From contig CAVWGP010000011.1 of assembly GCA_963754645.1 (NCBI GenBank), positions 744,001-808,000 of the forward strand: DNA of 64,000 bases, read 5' to 3'. Below, in pieces: positions 50,948 through 60,850 of the stretch. Position numbers and translations under genes: made by a program. Position 1 is the stretch's first letter. Each line of letters begins with the position of its first letter. The stretch comes from CAVWGP01 sp963754645 (GTDB lineage Bacteria > Pseudomonadota > Alphaproteobacteria > Bin65). The notes beneath the pieces are model-generated. The model was not told the origin of the DNA, made no database searches, and saw only the letters and a list, made by a program, of their open reading frames with translations.

Positions 50948-51953
50948 CCACGACCTTGCCGAAATGCTTGCCCGACGGGAAGGATTTGAGTGCCGCGGGA
51001 AACTCGGCGAAGGCGTAGCGCTTCGGGTCGATCGGCGGCCGCACCTTGTGCAGCGCGAGCGCGCGGTTCATGTCCTCGAACACGTCGCGGCCGCCCACCG
51101 TGATGCCCTGCAGCCGGATATTCTGGGTGACCACGGGGCCGAGATTGAGTTCGCCCGCCGCCCCCGACAGCACGCCGATCAGGCTGATGACGCCGCTCTG
51201 CCGCACGGCGCGGATCGATTGTTCGAGAGTGCCCGAGCCACCGACCTCGACGACGTGGTCGACGCCGCGACCGCCGCCCATCTCGCGCGCCGCCTTGGCC
51301 CATTCCGGCGTAGTCTTGTAGTTGATCACGTGATCGGCTCCGTACGACCTGCCGCGCGCAAGTTTCTCGTCGCTCGACGAGGTCAGGATCGTCGCCGCGC
51401 CCATCAGCTTGGCGAAGATCAGGGCAAACAGCGAAACGCCGCCGGTGCCCTGAATCAGCACCATGTCGCCCGCCTTGACCTGGCCCTGAGTCACCATGGC
51501 GTTCCAGGCCGTCACCGCCGCGCAGGGCAGGGTCGCGGCTTCAGCGGCGCTCATATGCGCCGGTGCCTTGACCACCGCCTGCTCGGGCACGCACATGTAA
51601 TCCTGCATCGTGCCGTCGAGCGGGCCGCCCAGCGTCGTCGCCCAATTCTCTTCGCGGAACGAGCCGCCCAGCCAATTGAGACTGAATATCGGGCACACAA
51701 GATCGCCCGCCTTGACCCGGCCGACGCCGGCGCCGGCGGCCTCGACCGTGCCGGCGCCATCGGAGCACAGCACGAGAGGCAGGTTGCCGCTGCGCCGCCC
51801 GTAGCCGCGCCGCGCCATCACCGTGTCGCGGTAATTGAGCGAGGCCGCTTGCATTTTGATCAGGACTTGGCCTGGCCCTGGCGCCGGCTTCGGCCGCTCC
51901 GCCAGAACGATATTGTCGGGCGTCCATTCATTCCGCAGTTCCATCGCACGCAT
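50937..51953 (-). CDS. NAD(P)-dependent alcohol dehydrogenase / quinone oxidoreductase-like (MDR family)
   Basis: 338 aa from ATG 51953 (MRAMELRNEW). GroES-like N-terminus (AASLNYRDTVMARRGYGRR, PLVLCSDGAGTVEAAGAGV) and a Rossmann domain with VLIQGTGGVSLFALIFAK. The catalytic zinc Cys/His/Cys triad of classic ADHs is not clearly complete, so it could be a zinc-free quinone-reductase-type MDR enzyme. Downstream MFS gene overlaps by 11 bp. Confidence 0.85.
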   Translation of the reverse strand: MRAMELRNEWTPDNIVLAERPKPAPGPGQVLIKMQAASLNYRDTVMARRGYGRRSGNLPLVLCSDGAGTVEAAGAGVGRVKAGDLVCPIFSLNWLGGSFREENWATTLGGPLDGTMQDYMCVPEQAVVKAPAHMSAAEAATLPCAAVTAWNAMVTQGQVKAGDMVLIQGTGGVSLFALIFAKLMGAATILTSSSDEKLARGRSYGADHVINYKTTPEWAKAAREMGGGRGVDHVVEVGGSGTLEQSIRAVRQSGVISLIGVLSGAAGELNLGPVVTQNIRLQGITVGGRDVFEDMNRALALHKVRPPIDPKRYAFAEFPAALKSFPSGKHFGKVVVEF

Positions 51954-52045
51954 TGCGCGGTGCCTCCGCCCGATCGCCGTCAGGCAGGCGTCATAGCACG
52001 TTTGTCCAGCCAATGCTCAACGGCAGGCGACGGCAATGCAGCGGA

Positions 52046-53248
52046 TCAGGCGGCCTCGAGCAAGCGCTCCGACGGCAGGACGAGGGCCGCACGCATGCCG
52101 CCGCCCGGCGCGCTATCGAAGTCGAGGTCGCCGCCATGCATGGCGGTCAGCGCCTGGGCAATGGCGAGGCCATAGCCGACTTCCCCTTCGAGGCGCTTCA
52201 GCGTACTGCCGGCGCTGCGCATGGCGGTGTTGAGGCGCTGCACCCGCGACACCGTCATTCCAATGCCTGTGTCCTCGACCACGACGCGAAGTCCGTTCGG
52301 ATACCCGGCGTTGACATAAATCCTGATTAAGCCGCCGGCCGGCGTGGATTTAATGGCGTTCGAAAGCAGGTTGCGCACGATGCGCTGCAGCCGCGCGCTG
52401 TCGCCGCGCAAACGGATTCCGGTGCCGCGCACGGAATCCCGCAGCTCAAGCGACTTGGCCTTTGCAACCGGTTGCAGCCGCTGGGTCACGGCCCCGACAA
52501 TATCGGGCAAGGAAACGACGTCGTCGTTGATCTTCAGCCTGCCGGACGCGATCATGGCTATGTCGTCGAGATTCTCGACGAGCGCGAGAAAATCCTGGCT
52601 CGCGGATGCCAAGCCCGTCGCCATTTCGCCATAGCGTGGGTCGGAGAGCGGACCGAAGACTTCGCTCAGCATGAGCGACGAGAATCCGGCGATGGGCGTC
52701 AGCGCGTCGCGCATCTTGTGGCTCGCCTTGGCGAGCTGCGTGCTGGCCGCGCGGTTCACATGCTGCGCGATCGACGTCATCGGCCGCAAGTTGCGGGCGC
52801 CCGCCGGCGACGACAGAACGAAATTGAGGCGGGCGAGGAGATAGGGAAACTCGATCGGCTTGGTGATGAAATCGGCGGCGCCCAGCTCGTAGCCTTCATC
52901 GAGCGCGGTCAAATCGTTCGCGGCGACCACAAGCATGACGGGAATATGCGCGACATCGCGGCTCATGCGAAGCGCCGTGAGCGTGACCAGTCGGGTCAGG
53001 CCGTTCCGCGCGACGTTGAGGAGAATGATATCCGGCTTGATGCGATGAGCCAATTCGACGCCGTCGATGGTCGACGTGGCGCTTTCCACGCGGAAACCGG
53101 CGGAGATCAAGACGCTCTTGCATTGAACTTGATCGAAACGATGTTCGCCGATCAACAGAACCGTGTGCGCCCGCGGCATGAAGTCGATGTCCGACGGAAC
53201 CACCGGCGGCGATGCTTCGAGCGACAATGCTTCCACGACTGCTTCCAC
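52046..53248 (-). CDS. receiver-histidine kinase protein with degenerate receiver
   Basis: About 400 aa from GTG 53248, chosen for the SD AGGGGGA 8 bp upstream; ATG 53179 (MPRAHTVLLIGE) is the alternative. The N-terminal receiver fold (about 25-145) has Asn where the phospho-acceptor Asp belongs (DIILLNVARNG), but keeps the Lys near FITKPIEFPYLL. Next a HisKA helix with the H-box ASHKMRDALTPIAG (His about residue 176) and a HATPase domain (RIVRNLLSNAIKSTP; VEDTGIGM; GYGLAIAQALTAMHGG). So it can probably autophosphorylate but the receiver cannot take a phosphate. No transmembrane segment and no adjacent regulator gene. Confidence 0.85.
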   Translation of the reverse strand: MEAVVEALSLEASPPVVPSDIDFMPRAHTVLLIGEHRFDQVQCKSVLISAGFRVESATSTIDGVELAHRIKPDIILLNVARNGLTRLVTLTALRMSRDVAHIPVMLVVAANDLTALDEGYELGAADFITKPIEFPYLLARLNFVLSSPAGARNLRPMTSIAQHVNRAASTQLAKASHKMRDALTPIAGFSSLMLSEVFGPLSDPRYGEMATGLASASQDFLALVENLDDIAMIASGRLKINDDVVSLPDIVGAVTQRLQPVAKAKSLELRDSVRGTGIRLRGDSARLQRIVRNLLSNAIKSTPAGGLIRIYVNAGYPNGLRVVVEDTGIGMTVSRVQRLNTAMRSAGSTLKRLEGEVGYGLAIAQALTAMHGGDLDFDSAPGGGMRAALVLPSERLLEAA

Positions 53249-53485
53249 GACTGAATCCCCCTCGCGTGGCGAGACGCTGAGTCGGACCGCCAACCGACGC
53301 CGACTTGCCGCCAGCGCTGACTTACTAGCACGGGAGTCTTCAAGAAATTGCTTGGCTTCTCGATGAACGAAGCTTGAAGGACTATGCTTTCGTTTTACGA
53401 CTAACAAATATCGTCGTTGTTTCGCCGGCATTTGCCCGCGTTGCACGGCTGCGGAGTTTGGGCGCTGCTGGGGTTGCGGCGGCGG

Positions 53486-53938
53486 CTACGGCCCGGCCTT
53501 GGCCTTGATGAGCTGCGCCATCGCGTCGATCGCGATCGGATAGCCGGCGACGCCGAGCCCGCAGATCACCGCCGTCGCCGCCAGGCTCACGAAGGATCGA
53601 TGGCGGAATTCCTCGCGCTGATGCGGGTTGGAGATGTGCAGCTCGATGATCGGCTGCTTGACCATCTTCAGCGCGTCGAGAATGGCGACCGAGGTGTGCG
53701 TGAAGGCGGCGGGGTTGATGACGATGCCCGAAGCGCCGTCGATCGCCTCGTGAATCCAGTCGATGAGCTGGGCCTCGCTGTTCGATTGGCGGAACGCGAT
53801 CGTGTGTCCGGCCGCGGCGGCGCGCGCCTGGCACGCCGCCTCGACCTGGGCGAGCGTGGTCGAGCCGTAGATGTGCGGCTCGCGCTTGCCGAGGAAATTG
53901 AGGTTCGGGCCGTTCAGGATGAAAACCGGTTTGCTCAT
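53486..53938 (-). CDS. aroQ: type II 3-dehydroquinate dehydratase
   Basis: 150 aa, dodecameric small DHQase of the shikimate pathway. Motifs: FILNGPNLNFLGKREPHIYG (with the catalytic Tyr), FRQSNSEAQLIDWIHEA, INPAAFTHTSVAILDAL, and ELHISNPHQREEFRHRSFVS (His base region). Complete and well conserved. An AT-rich gap of 237 bp separates it from the kinase; no motif was seen there. Confidence 0.95.
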   Translation of the reverse strand: MSKPVFILNGPNLNFLGKREPHIYGSTTLAQVEAACQARAAAAGHTIAFRQSNSEAQLIDWIHEAIDGASGIVINPAAFTHTSVAILDALKMVKQPIIELHISNPHQREEFRHRSFVSLAATAVICGLGVAGYPIAIDAMAQLIKAKAGP

Positions 53939-54058
53939 GCCGTCCTCCGTGGCGCGTAGCGCTAGCGGGCAATGGCACCGGGCGTCAAGTCAGGCCGCGC
54001 CCTCGCGCTGGCATTGCGCCGGAACCGTTCGTAAACTCGGCCGACCATCGGGGGCCCC

Positions 54059-55576
54059 ATGGCGGCGCGCGTCAACACGGTTGCGTTCAACGGCATCGAA
54101 GTGCGCGATATCGATGTCCAGGTGCAGATCGCGTCCGGCCAGCCGGTGTTCAACGTCGTCGGCCTGCCCGACAAGGCGGTGGGCGAATCGCGCGAGCGCG
54201 TGCGCGCGGCGTTGACCGCGCTCGGCCTCGGCCTGCCGCCCAAGCGCCTGACGGTCAATCTGGCGCCCGCGGACGTGCTCAAGGAGGGCAGCCATTTCGA
54301 TCTTCCGATCGCGCTCGGCGTTCTCGTCGCCATGGGCGTGCTGGCCCAGGAGGACGTGGCGGATTTCACCGTGCTCGGCGAACTCGCGCTCGACGGCGCG
54401 GTGGCGCCGGTGGCGGGCGTGCTACCGGCCGCGGTGGGCGCGGTCGGCGCGGGGCGCGGCATCGTTTGCCCCGCCGCGTGCGGCGGCGAGGCGGCCTGGG
54501 CCGGCGATCTCGAGATCGTCGCCGCACCCTCGCTGTTGGCGCTGATCAATCACTTGAAAGGCACGCAAATCCTGTCGCGTCCGCAACCCAGGCTGTCCGA
54601 GGACGAGACGCGCTATCCCGATCTTGCGGACATCAAGGGCCAGGAAACCGCCAAGCGCGCGCTCGAAGTGGCCGCCGGCGGCGGACACAATCTGCTGATG
54701 ATGGGCCCGCCCGGCGCCGGCAAGTCGATGCTGGCCCAGCGCCTGCCGGGCATCCTGCCGCCGCTCGATCCGGCCGAGGCGCTCGAAGTCTCGATGGTGC
54801 ACTCGGTCGCGGGCCAGCTCGTCGGCGGGCGCATCACGCGGCGCCGGCCGTTCCGCGATCCGCATCATTCGGCCTCGCTGGCGGCCCTGGTGGGCGGCGG
54901 CGTGCGCGCCAAGCCGGGCGAAATTTCGCTGGCGCATCACGGCGTGTTGTTTCTCGACGAACTGCCGGAATTCCAGCGCGCCACGCTCGAAGCCCTGCGC
55001 CAGCCGATCGAAACCCGCCGCGTCAGCGTGGCGCGCGCCAATCACCATGTGACCTACCCGGCCTGGTTTCAGCTCGTGGCCGCGCTCAATCCGTGCAAGT
55101 GCGGCTATCTCGACGATGCATCTTTAGGTTGCGGGCGCGCGCCGAAATGCGGGCGCGAATACCTGGCGAAAATCTCGGGGCCGCTGTTCGACCGCATCGA
55201 CCTGCATGTCGATGTGCCGGCGGTGTCGCCCGCCGATCTGTCGCTGCCGCCGCCGCGCGAAAACTCGGCCGCCGTGGCCCAGCGCGTCGCGCGCGTGCGC
55301 GCGGCGCAGCGCGAGCGCTACGCGAAGCTGGCAACGGACAAGACGTTGCGCTGCAATGCCGAGGCGGACGGCGACCTCCTCGAAAAGATCGCGGCGCCCG
55401 ACGCGCCCGGCCGCCAGCTTCTCACCCAGGCGGCCGAGCGCCTGAAGCTCTCGGCGCGCGGCTATCATCGCGTGCTGCGCGTCGCCCGCACGCTCGCCGA
55501 CATGGAAGGCCGCGACGGCGTCGGCCGCGTTCACATCGCCGAGGCGCTGAGCTATCGCCGGGTCGTGCCGGTTTAG
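54059..55576 (+). CDS. comM: YifB/ComM family Mg-chelatase-like AAA ATPase
   Basis: 505 aa. N-terminal ChlI/Lon-like domain (NTVAFNGIEVRDIDVQVQI; VVGLPDKAVGESRERVRAAL), AAA core with Walker A MGPPGAGKSMLAQRLPGILPP and Walker B LFLDELPEFQR, then ALNPCKCGYLDD (zinc-like Cys motif) and a C-terminal Mg_chelatase_C. ComM is a hexameric helicase that promotes branch migration in natural transformation; relatives with DprA nearby do the same. The symbol rests on family membership only. Confidence 0.9.
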   Translation: MAARVNTVAFNGIEVRDIDVQVQIASGQPVFNVVGLPDKAVGESRERVRAALTALGLGLPPKRLTVNLAPADVLKEGSHFDLPIALGVLVAMGVLAQEDVADFTVLGELALDGAVAPVAGVLPAAVGAVGAGRGIVCPAACGGEAAWAGDLEIVAAPSLLALINHLKGTQILSRPQPRLSEDETRYPDLADIKGQETAKRALEVAAGGGHNLLMMGPPGAGKSMLAQRLPGILPPLDPAEALEVSMVHSVAGQLVGGRITRRRPFRDPHHSASLAALVGGGVRAKPGEISLAHHGVLFLDELPEFQRATLEALRQPIETRRVSVARANHHVTYPAWFQLVAALNPCKCGYLDDASLGCGRAPKCGREYLAKISGPLFDRIDLHVDVPAVSPADLSLPPPRENSAAVAQRVARVRAAQRERYAKLATDKTLRCNAEADGDLLEKIAAPDAPGRQLLTQAAERLKLSARGYHRVLRVARTLADMEGRDGVGRVHIAEALSYRRVVPV

Positions 55577-55652
55577 GCGGCGCGGATCTTGCCGGCCAGG
55601 GCTTGCAGGTCGCGGGTTCCTCGCTCCGGACTTGCATCGTTGCGCCGCGCCG

Positions 55653-58562
55653 CTATGCCAGCGCCGCCGCCAGCACCCGGGCGACGTGCAGCGCTTCGCG
55701 GCCGGCGCCGTCGCGGATTTGATGGCGGCAGCTCGTGCCGTCGGCGACGATGAGCGTGTCGTGCGGCGCCGCGCGCACGGCGGGCAGCAGCGCGAGTTCG
55801 CCCATCGCCAGCGACATCGCATGATGTTCGCGCTCGTAACCGAACGAGCCCGCCATGCCGCAGCAGCTCGTCTCGATGGTTTCGATCGCGAGGCCGGGAA
55901 CCAGCGCCAAAACATCGCGCACCGCGCCCATCGCGTCGAACGCCTTCTGGTGGCAATGGCCGTGCAGTTTTGCCTTCGCTTGCGGCAGCGGCTTCAAGGC
56001 GAGCTTGAGGCGCCCGGCTTTGCGTTCGCGCGCCAGGAAGTCCTCGAACGGCATCGCATGCGCCGCGATCTCGGCGGCCACGCCAGGCGGCAGCAGCGCG
56101 CGGAACTCATCGCGCAAGGTAAAGAGGCACGAGGGTTCGAGGCCGACGATCGGCACGCCCTTGCGCGCGAAGGGCAGCAGGGCCGCGCTCAGCCGCGCCG
56201 CCTCGGCCTTGGCGCGCCCGATCATGCCGGCGCTGAGATAAGTGCGCCCGCAGCACAGCGGCGTGCCGCCGAGGCCGGCAACGTGCACGGCATGGCCGGC
56301 GGCTTCGAGCACGCGTTGCGCCGCCGCGAGGTTCTCGGGCTCGAAATAATTGTTGAACGTGTCGGCGAGCAGCACGACATCGGCCGCGCGCGCGGCTTGC
56401 TTCGCCGAGCGCAAGAACGGCGCCGCCGACCAGCGCGGCAGATCGCGCGCCGCGGCGAAGCCGGCGAGCCGCTCGCCGAGGCGGCGCAACAGCGACGATC
56501 GGTTGCGCAGGTTGAGCAGGAACGCGAGGCGCGCGGCCATCGGCGCATAGCGCGGCAAATGGCCGATGAGTCGGTCGCGCAGGGTGAAGCCGTGCTTCGC
56601 CTTGTAGTGATGCGTCGCCTCGATCTTCATGCGCGCCATGTCGATGCCGGTCGGGCATTCGCGCTTGCAGCCCTTGCAGCCGACGCAGAGATCGAGCGCG
56701 TCGCGCACGTCGTCGGAGGCGAGGGCGTCGGCTCCGGCGCCGAGCTGGCCGCTCACGGCGAGGCGCAGCGTGTTGGCGCGGCCGCGCGTCACGTGACGCT
56801 CGTCGCGCGTCGCGCGGTAGCTCGGGCACATGGTGCCGGCGTCGAATTTCCGGCAATGGCCGTTGTTGTTGCACATTTCCAGCGCGGCGGCGAAGCCGTT
56901 GCGGTCGGCGCGCGGCGCCGCGACGCCGGGCGAACCGTTCTCCAGCCACTCCGACCAATCGAGCGCCGTCTCGATCGCCGGCGTGGCATAGTCCGGCTTG
57001 AAGCGGAACAGGGCGCGGTCGTCCTGCTTCGTCGGCGCCACGATCTTGCCCGGGTTCATCAGGTTTTTCGGATCGAACAGCGCCTTGATTTCACCCAGCG
57101 CCGCGGTAAGCCGCGCGCCGATGATGGGCTCGATCCATTCCGAGCGCACCAGCCCGTCGCCGTGCTCGCCCGAATAGGCGCCCTTGTATTCGCGCACCAG
57201 GGCGCAGGCTTCCTCGGCGATGGCGCGCATTTTTATGTGGCCGTCGCGCTTCATGTCGAGGATCGGGCGGACATGGAGCGTGCCGACCGAGGCATGCGCG
57301 TACCACGTGCCGCGCGTGCCGTGCTTGGCGAAAACCGCGGTGAGCCGCGCCGTGTACTCGGCGAGGTGCTCGAGCGGCACGGCGCAATCTTCGATGAAAC
57401 TGACCGGCTTTCCCTCGCCCTTCATCGACATCATGATGTTGAGCCCGGCCTTGCGGATCTCCCAAACCTCGCGCTGCAGGCCCGCATCGGCGATTTCGCT
57501 CACGCTGCCGGGCAGGCCGAGATCGCCCATCAGCTCGCCGAGCCGCTTCAAGCGCGCGAGCAGCGCGGCCTTGTCGCCGCCGGCGAACTCGACGAGCAGG
57601 ATCGCTTCGGCCTTGCCGATCAGCACGGTTTCGAGCGTGGCGCGGAACGACGGATTGGCGAGCGCCAGATCGAGCATGGTGCGGTCGACCAGTTCGACCG
57701 CGTCGGGATCGAGGGCGACGATGTTCCGCGTCAGCTCCATCGCGCGCTGGAAACTGGGGAAATGGCAGATGCCCAGCACCTTGTGCGCCGGCAGCCTGGC
57801 GAGCTTGAGACGGAGCTTGTTGGTGAGCGCCAGCGTGCCTTCCGAGCCGACGAGCAGGTGCGCGAGGTTCGCCGCCTCGGGCACCAGCATATCGATGTTG
57901 TAGCCCTGCACCCGGCGCAGCACTTTGGGCCAGCGCAGCTCGATCTCGCCGGCTTCGCGCCGCGCGATGGCGAGCACGCGCGCGGCGAGATCGCGCAACG
58001 CGGGCGCGCCGGCGGCGTGGTCCGCGTCGAACCAGTGGCGTTCGCCGCTGGCCAGCGTCGCCTCGATGCCGAGCACGTTGTGCACCATGTTGCCGTGGCG
58101 GATCGAGCGCGCGCCGCAGGAATTGTTGCCCGCCATGCCGCCCAAGGTCGCCTGGGCCGAGGTCGAGACATCGACCGGAAACCACAGCCCGTGCGGCTTC
58201 AGCGCCGCGTTGAGGCGATCGAGCACCAGGCCGGGCTGCACCACGGCCTCGCCCCTGGCGGCGTCGATGGCGACGATGTCGCGCAGATATTTGGTGTGAT
58301 CGATGTGCAGCGCCGCGCCCACTGCCTGGCCGCATTGCGAGGAGCCGGCGCCGCGCGGCAAGACCGGAATGCCGGCCTCGGCCGCGATGGCGAGCGCCAC
58401 GGCCGCGTCGGCTTCGGTCCGCGGCACGACGACGCCGACCGGCTCGATCTGGTAGATCGAAGCGTCGGTCGCGTAGCGGCCGCGCGCAGCGGCGTCGAAC
58501 AGCACTTCGCCGCTCGTTTCCTGGCGCAATCTTTCGGCGAGGCGCGAGCGCGCCGCATCCAT
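55653..58562 (-). CDS. FAD-binding and 4Fe-4S (YdiJ-like) D-2-hydroxyacid dehydrogenase
   Basis: 969 aa from ATG 58562. FAD_binding_4 (about 40-200; RGAGSSQCGQAVG and GNNSCGARSI), FAD-oxidase_C (about 230-520; HVRPILDMKRDGH, YSGEHGDGLVRSEW), a ferredoxin-like region CVGCKGCKRECPTG (about 600-615), then two CCG cysteine domains (TPLCCGRT; ETSCCGMAG). This is the fused YdiJ/D-lactate-type dehydrogenase, which feeds electrons from D-2-hydroxyglutarate or similar acids to the quinone pool. Divergent from a serine-glyoxylate-type aminotransferase, which suggests hydroxyacid/glyoxylate metabolism. Confidence 0.9.
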   Translation of the reverse strand: MDAARSRLAERLRQETSGEVLFDAAARGRYATDASIYQIEPVGVVVPRTEADAAVALAIAAEAGIPVLPRGAGSSQCGQAVGAALHIDHTKYLRDIVAIDAARGEAVVQPGLVLDRLNAALKPHGLWFPVDVSTSAQATLGGMAGNNSCGARSIRHGNMVHNVLGIEATLASGERHWFDADHAAGAPALRDLAARVLAIARREAGEIELRWPKVLRRVQGYNIDMLVPEAANLAHLLVGSEGTLALTNKLRLKLARLPAHKVLGICHFPSFQRAMELTRNIVALDPDAVELVDRTMLDLALANPSFRATLETVLIGKAEAILLVEFAGGDKAALLARLKRLGELMGDLGLPGSVSEIADAGLQREVWEIRKAGLNIMMSMKGEGKPVSFIEDCAVPLEHLAEYTARLTAVFAKHGTRGTWYAHASVGTLHVRPILDMKRDGHIKMRAIAEEACALVREYKGAYSGEHGDGLVRSEWIEPIIGARLTAALGEIKALFDPKNLMNPGKIVAPTKQDDRALFRFKPDYATPAIETALDWSEWLENGSPGVAAPRADRNGFAAALEMCNNNGHCRKFDAGTMCPSYRATRDERHVTRGRANTLRLAVSGQLGAGADALASDDVRDALDLCVGCKGCKRECPTGIDMARMKIEATHHYKAKHGFTLRDRLIGHLPRYAPMAARLAFLLNLRNRSSLLRRLGERLAGFAAARDLPRWSAAPFLRSAKQAARAADVVLLADTFNNYFEPENLAAAQRVLEAAGHAVHVAGLGGTPLCCGRTYLSAGMIGRAKAEAARLSAALLPFARKGVPIVGLEPSCLFTLRDEFRALLPPGVAAEIAAHAMPFEDFLARERKAGRLKLALKPLPQAKAKLHGHCHQKAFDAMGAVRDVLALVPGLAIETIETSCCGMAGSFGYEREHHAMSLAMGELALLPAVRAAPHDTLIVADGTSCRHQIRDGAGREALHVARVLAAALA

Positions 58563-58644
58563 TCGCGGTCTCCATTTGCGGCCCGGTGGCCGGCGGAATA
58601 TGTTCACCCTCCGGCTTAAAGCTTGCAACAGCGGGGTACCAGCG

Positions 58645-59853
58645 ATGTTCCGTCACAGCGCGCATCCGAGCGGTCGCCACTTTCTGCAGATCCCGGGTCC
58701 GACCAACGTGCCCGACCGCATTCTGCGCGCCATCGACTATCCCACGATCGACCATCGCGGGCCGGAATTCGGCGCCCTCGGCCGCGCCGTGCTCGACGGC
58801 ATCAAGGCGATCTTCCAGACGCAGTCGCCGGTCATCATCTATCCTGCCTCGGGCACCGGTGCCTGGGAAGCGGCCTTGGTCAACACGCTCTCGCCCGGCG
58901 ATCGCGTGCTGATGGCCGAAACCGGTCATTTCGCCGCGCTGTGGCAGAAGCTGGCGCAGAAGCTCGGCCTCGCCGTCGATGTCGTGCCGGGCGATTGGCG
59001 CCACGGCGCCGACGCCGAAGCGCTGCACGCCAAGCTCGCCGAGGATCGCGGCCACGCGATCAAGGCCGTGTGCATCGTGCACAACGAAACCTCGACCGGC
59101 GTCGCCAGCCGCGTCGCCGACATCCGCAAGGCGATCGATCGCGCGCGCCATCCGGCGCTGTTCATGGTCGATACGATTTCGTCGCTCGCCTCGATCGACT
59201 ACCGGCACGACGAGTGGGGCGTCGACGTCACCGTGGCCGGCTCGCAGAAGGGCCTCATGCTGCCGCCCGGCCTGTCGTTCAACGCCGTCGGGGACAAGGC
59301 GCTCGCCGCCGCGAAATCCGCGCGCCTGCCGAAATCCTATTGGGCCTGGGACGAAATGCTCGCGGCCAACAAGAACGGCTACTTCCCGTTCACGCCGGCC
59401 ACCAATCTGCTCTACGGCTTGCACGAAGCCATCGCCATGCTGCGCGAGGAAGGCCTGCCGCAAGTCTTCGCGCGCCATGCGCGCCACGGCGAGGCGGCGC
59501 GCCGCGCGGCGCGCGCCTGGGGCCTCGAACTGCTCTGCCTCGAGCCCGCCGAATATTCGAATTCCGTGACCGCCGTGCTGCTGCCCGCCGGCCACGACGC
59601 CGACGCGTTCCGCCGCGTGGTGCTGGAAAACTTCGACATGTCGCTCGGCCAGGGCCTCGGCAAGGTCGCGGGCAAGGTGTTCCGCATCGGCCATCTCGGC
59701 CATTTCAACGACCTCATGCTGATCGGCACGCTGGGCGGCGTCGAAATGGGCCTCGCCTTGGCGGGCGTGCCGCTCCGCAAGGGCGGCGTCGACGCGGCGA
59801 TGGAATTCTTGAGCGGAGCGGCGAACGCCGCCGCGGCGCGCGTTGCGGCATAA
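58645..59853 (+). CDS. alanine/serine-glyoxylate aminotransferase family protein
   Basis: 402 aa from ATG 58645. PLP enzyme of class V: FLQIPGPTNVPDRILRA at the N-terminus, IIYPASGTGAWEAAL, the Asp in LFMVDTISSLASIDY (pyridine N contact) and Lys in VAGSQKGLMLPPGLSF. Length and PTNVP favour the SgaA-like serine-glyoxylate enzyme, central in the serine cycle or in glyoxylate assimilation; alanine-glyoxylate activity is also possible. Confidence 0.9.
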   Translation: MFRHSAHPSGRHFLQIPGPTNVPDRILRAIDYPTIDHRGPEFGALGRAVLDGIKAIFQTQSPVIIYPASGTGAWEAALVNTLSPGDRVLMAETGHFAALWQKLAQKLGLAVDVVPGDWRHGADAEALHAKLAEDRGHAIKAVCIVHNETSTGVASRVADIRKAIDRARHPALFMVDTISSLASIDYRHDEWGVDVTVAGSQKGLMLPPGLSFNAVGDKALAAAKSARLPKSYWAWDEMLAANKNGYFPFTPATNLLYGLHEAIAMLREEGLPQVFARHARHGEAARRAARAWGLELLCLEPAEYSNSVTAVLLPAGHDADAFRRVVLENFDMSLGQGLGKVAGKVFRIGHLGHFNDLMLIGTLGGVEMGLALAGVPLRKGGVDAAMEFLSGAANAAAARVAA

Positions 59854-59880
59854 AACGGCATTCGCGCGATCGCCGCGGGA

Positions 59881-60840
59881 TTAGGTCCCGCCGCCGCCGA
59901 TCCAGTCCTTGATTTGCACCGCGGTGATGTTGCTGCCGCACAGCGGCGTCGCGATTCGCTTGCCCGCGAATTGCTCGCGATGCGCGAGGATGGCGGCAAG
60001 GCCGGCGGAACCGGCGGGCTCGGCGAGCAAGCCGGCATGCTCGATGAGAAGCCGCATCGCGGCGACGATGGCGCTGTCCTCGACCAGGAGCACGTCATCG
60101 ACGACGCCGCGCATGTCGGCAAGCGCTTCGGGCACCGGCACGCGCACCGCGATGCCGTCGGCGATCGTGTCGATCGACGCCGTGGCTTCGGCCTTGCCGC
60201 TGCGCCAGGAATTCGCCATGGCCGGCGCGCCGCTGGCCACGACGCCGATCACGCGGGTGGCCGGCGCCTTCTCTTTGACCCAAGCGCCGATCCCGGCAAT
60301 GAGCGCGCCGTTGCCGAGCGGCACCAGCACCGCGTCGAACGGCTTCGGCCAGGCGAGCAGCTCGACGGCAATGCTGCCCGCACCCTCGGCAATGGCGACG
60401 TCGCGGCCATCCTCGACGAAGCGCAGCATGCGGCGCGCCGCATGTGCGCGCGCGGCGGCCTTGGCCGCGTCGAAATCGGCGCCGGCGAGAATAACCTCGG
60501 CGCCGAACTCGCGCATGCGCGCGATTTTGAGCGGATTGGCCGCTTCGGCCGCGAAAATCGTCACGCCGATGCCGCGCCGGCGCGCCGCATAGGCGATGCC
60601 CTGGCCGAAATTGCCGGCCGAGGCGGCGACGAGCGGCGTGCGGTCGCGCAGCCGGTCGAGATAATAATCGGCGCCGCGGCCCTTGAACGAACGGATCGGA
60701 TTGAGCGTCTCGACCTTGAGCACGAGCTCGGCGCCGAGCGCGCGCGACAGCGTCTCGAACGCGAGCTGCGGCGAGTTGCGGAATACCGGATCGATGATCG
60801 CGGCGGCTTCGGCGATGTTGTCGAGCGACAAACGGGACAT
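59881..60840 (-). CDS. PLP-dependent threonine/serine dehydratase-like enzyme
   Basis: 319 aa from ATG 60840. Fold type II: internal aldimine Lys in NPIRSFKGRGADYYL, phosphate loop AASAGNFGQG, and the Gly-rich loop VPLGNGALIAGIG. Ends with PLCGSNITAVQI (PLP-ring contact). It lacks the C-terminal ACT domain of biosynthetic IlvA, so it is a catabolic/degradative type or a serine/threonine racemase-like enzyme. It is the last gene of a leftward run of four genes. Confidence 0.88.
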   Translation of the reverse strand: MSRLSLDNIAEAAAIIDPVFRNSPQLAFETLSRALGAELVLKVETLNPIRSFKGRGADYYLDRLRDRTPLVAASAGNFGQGIAYAARRRGIGVTIFAAEAANPLKIARMREFGAEVILAGADFDAAKAAARAHAARRMLRFVEDGRDVAIAEGAGSIAVELLAWPKPFDAVLVPLGNGALIAGIGAWVKEKAPATRVIGVVASGAPAMANSWRSGKAEATASIDTIADGIAVRVPVPEALADMRGVVDDVLLVEDSAIVAAMRLLIEHAGLLAEPAGSAGLAAILAHREQFAGKRIATPLCGSNITAVQIKDWIGGGGT

Positions 60841-60850
60841 CGATCGGCCG

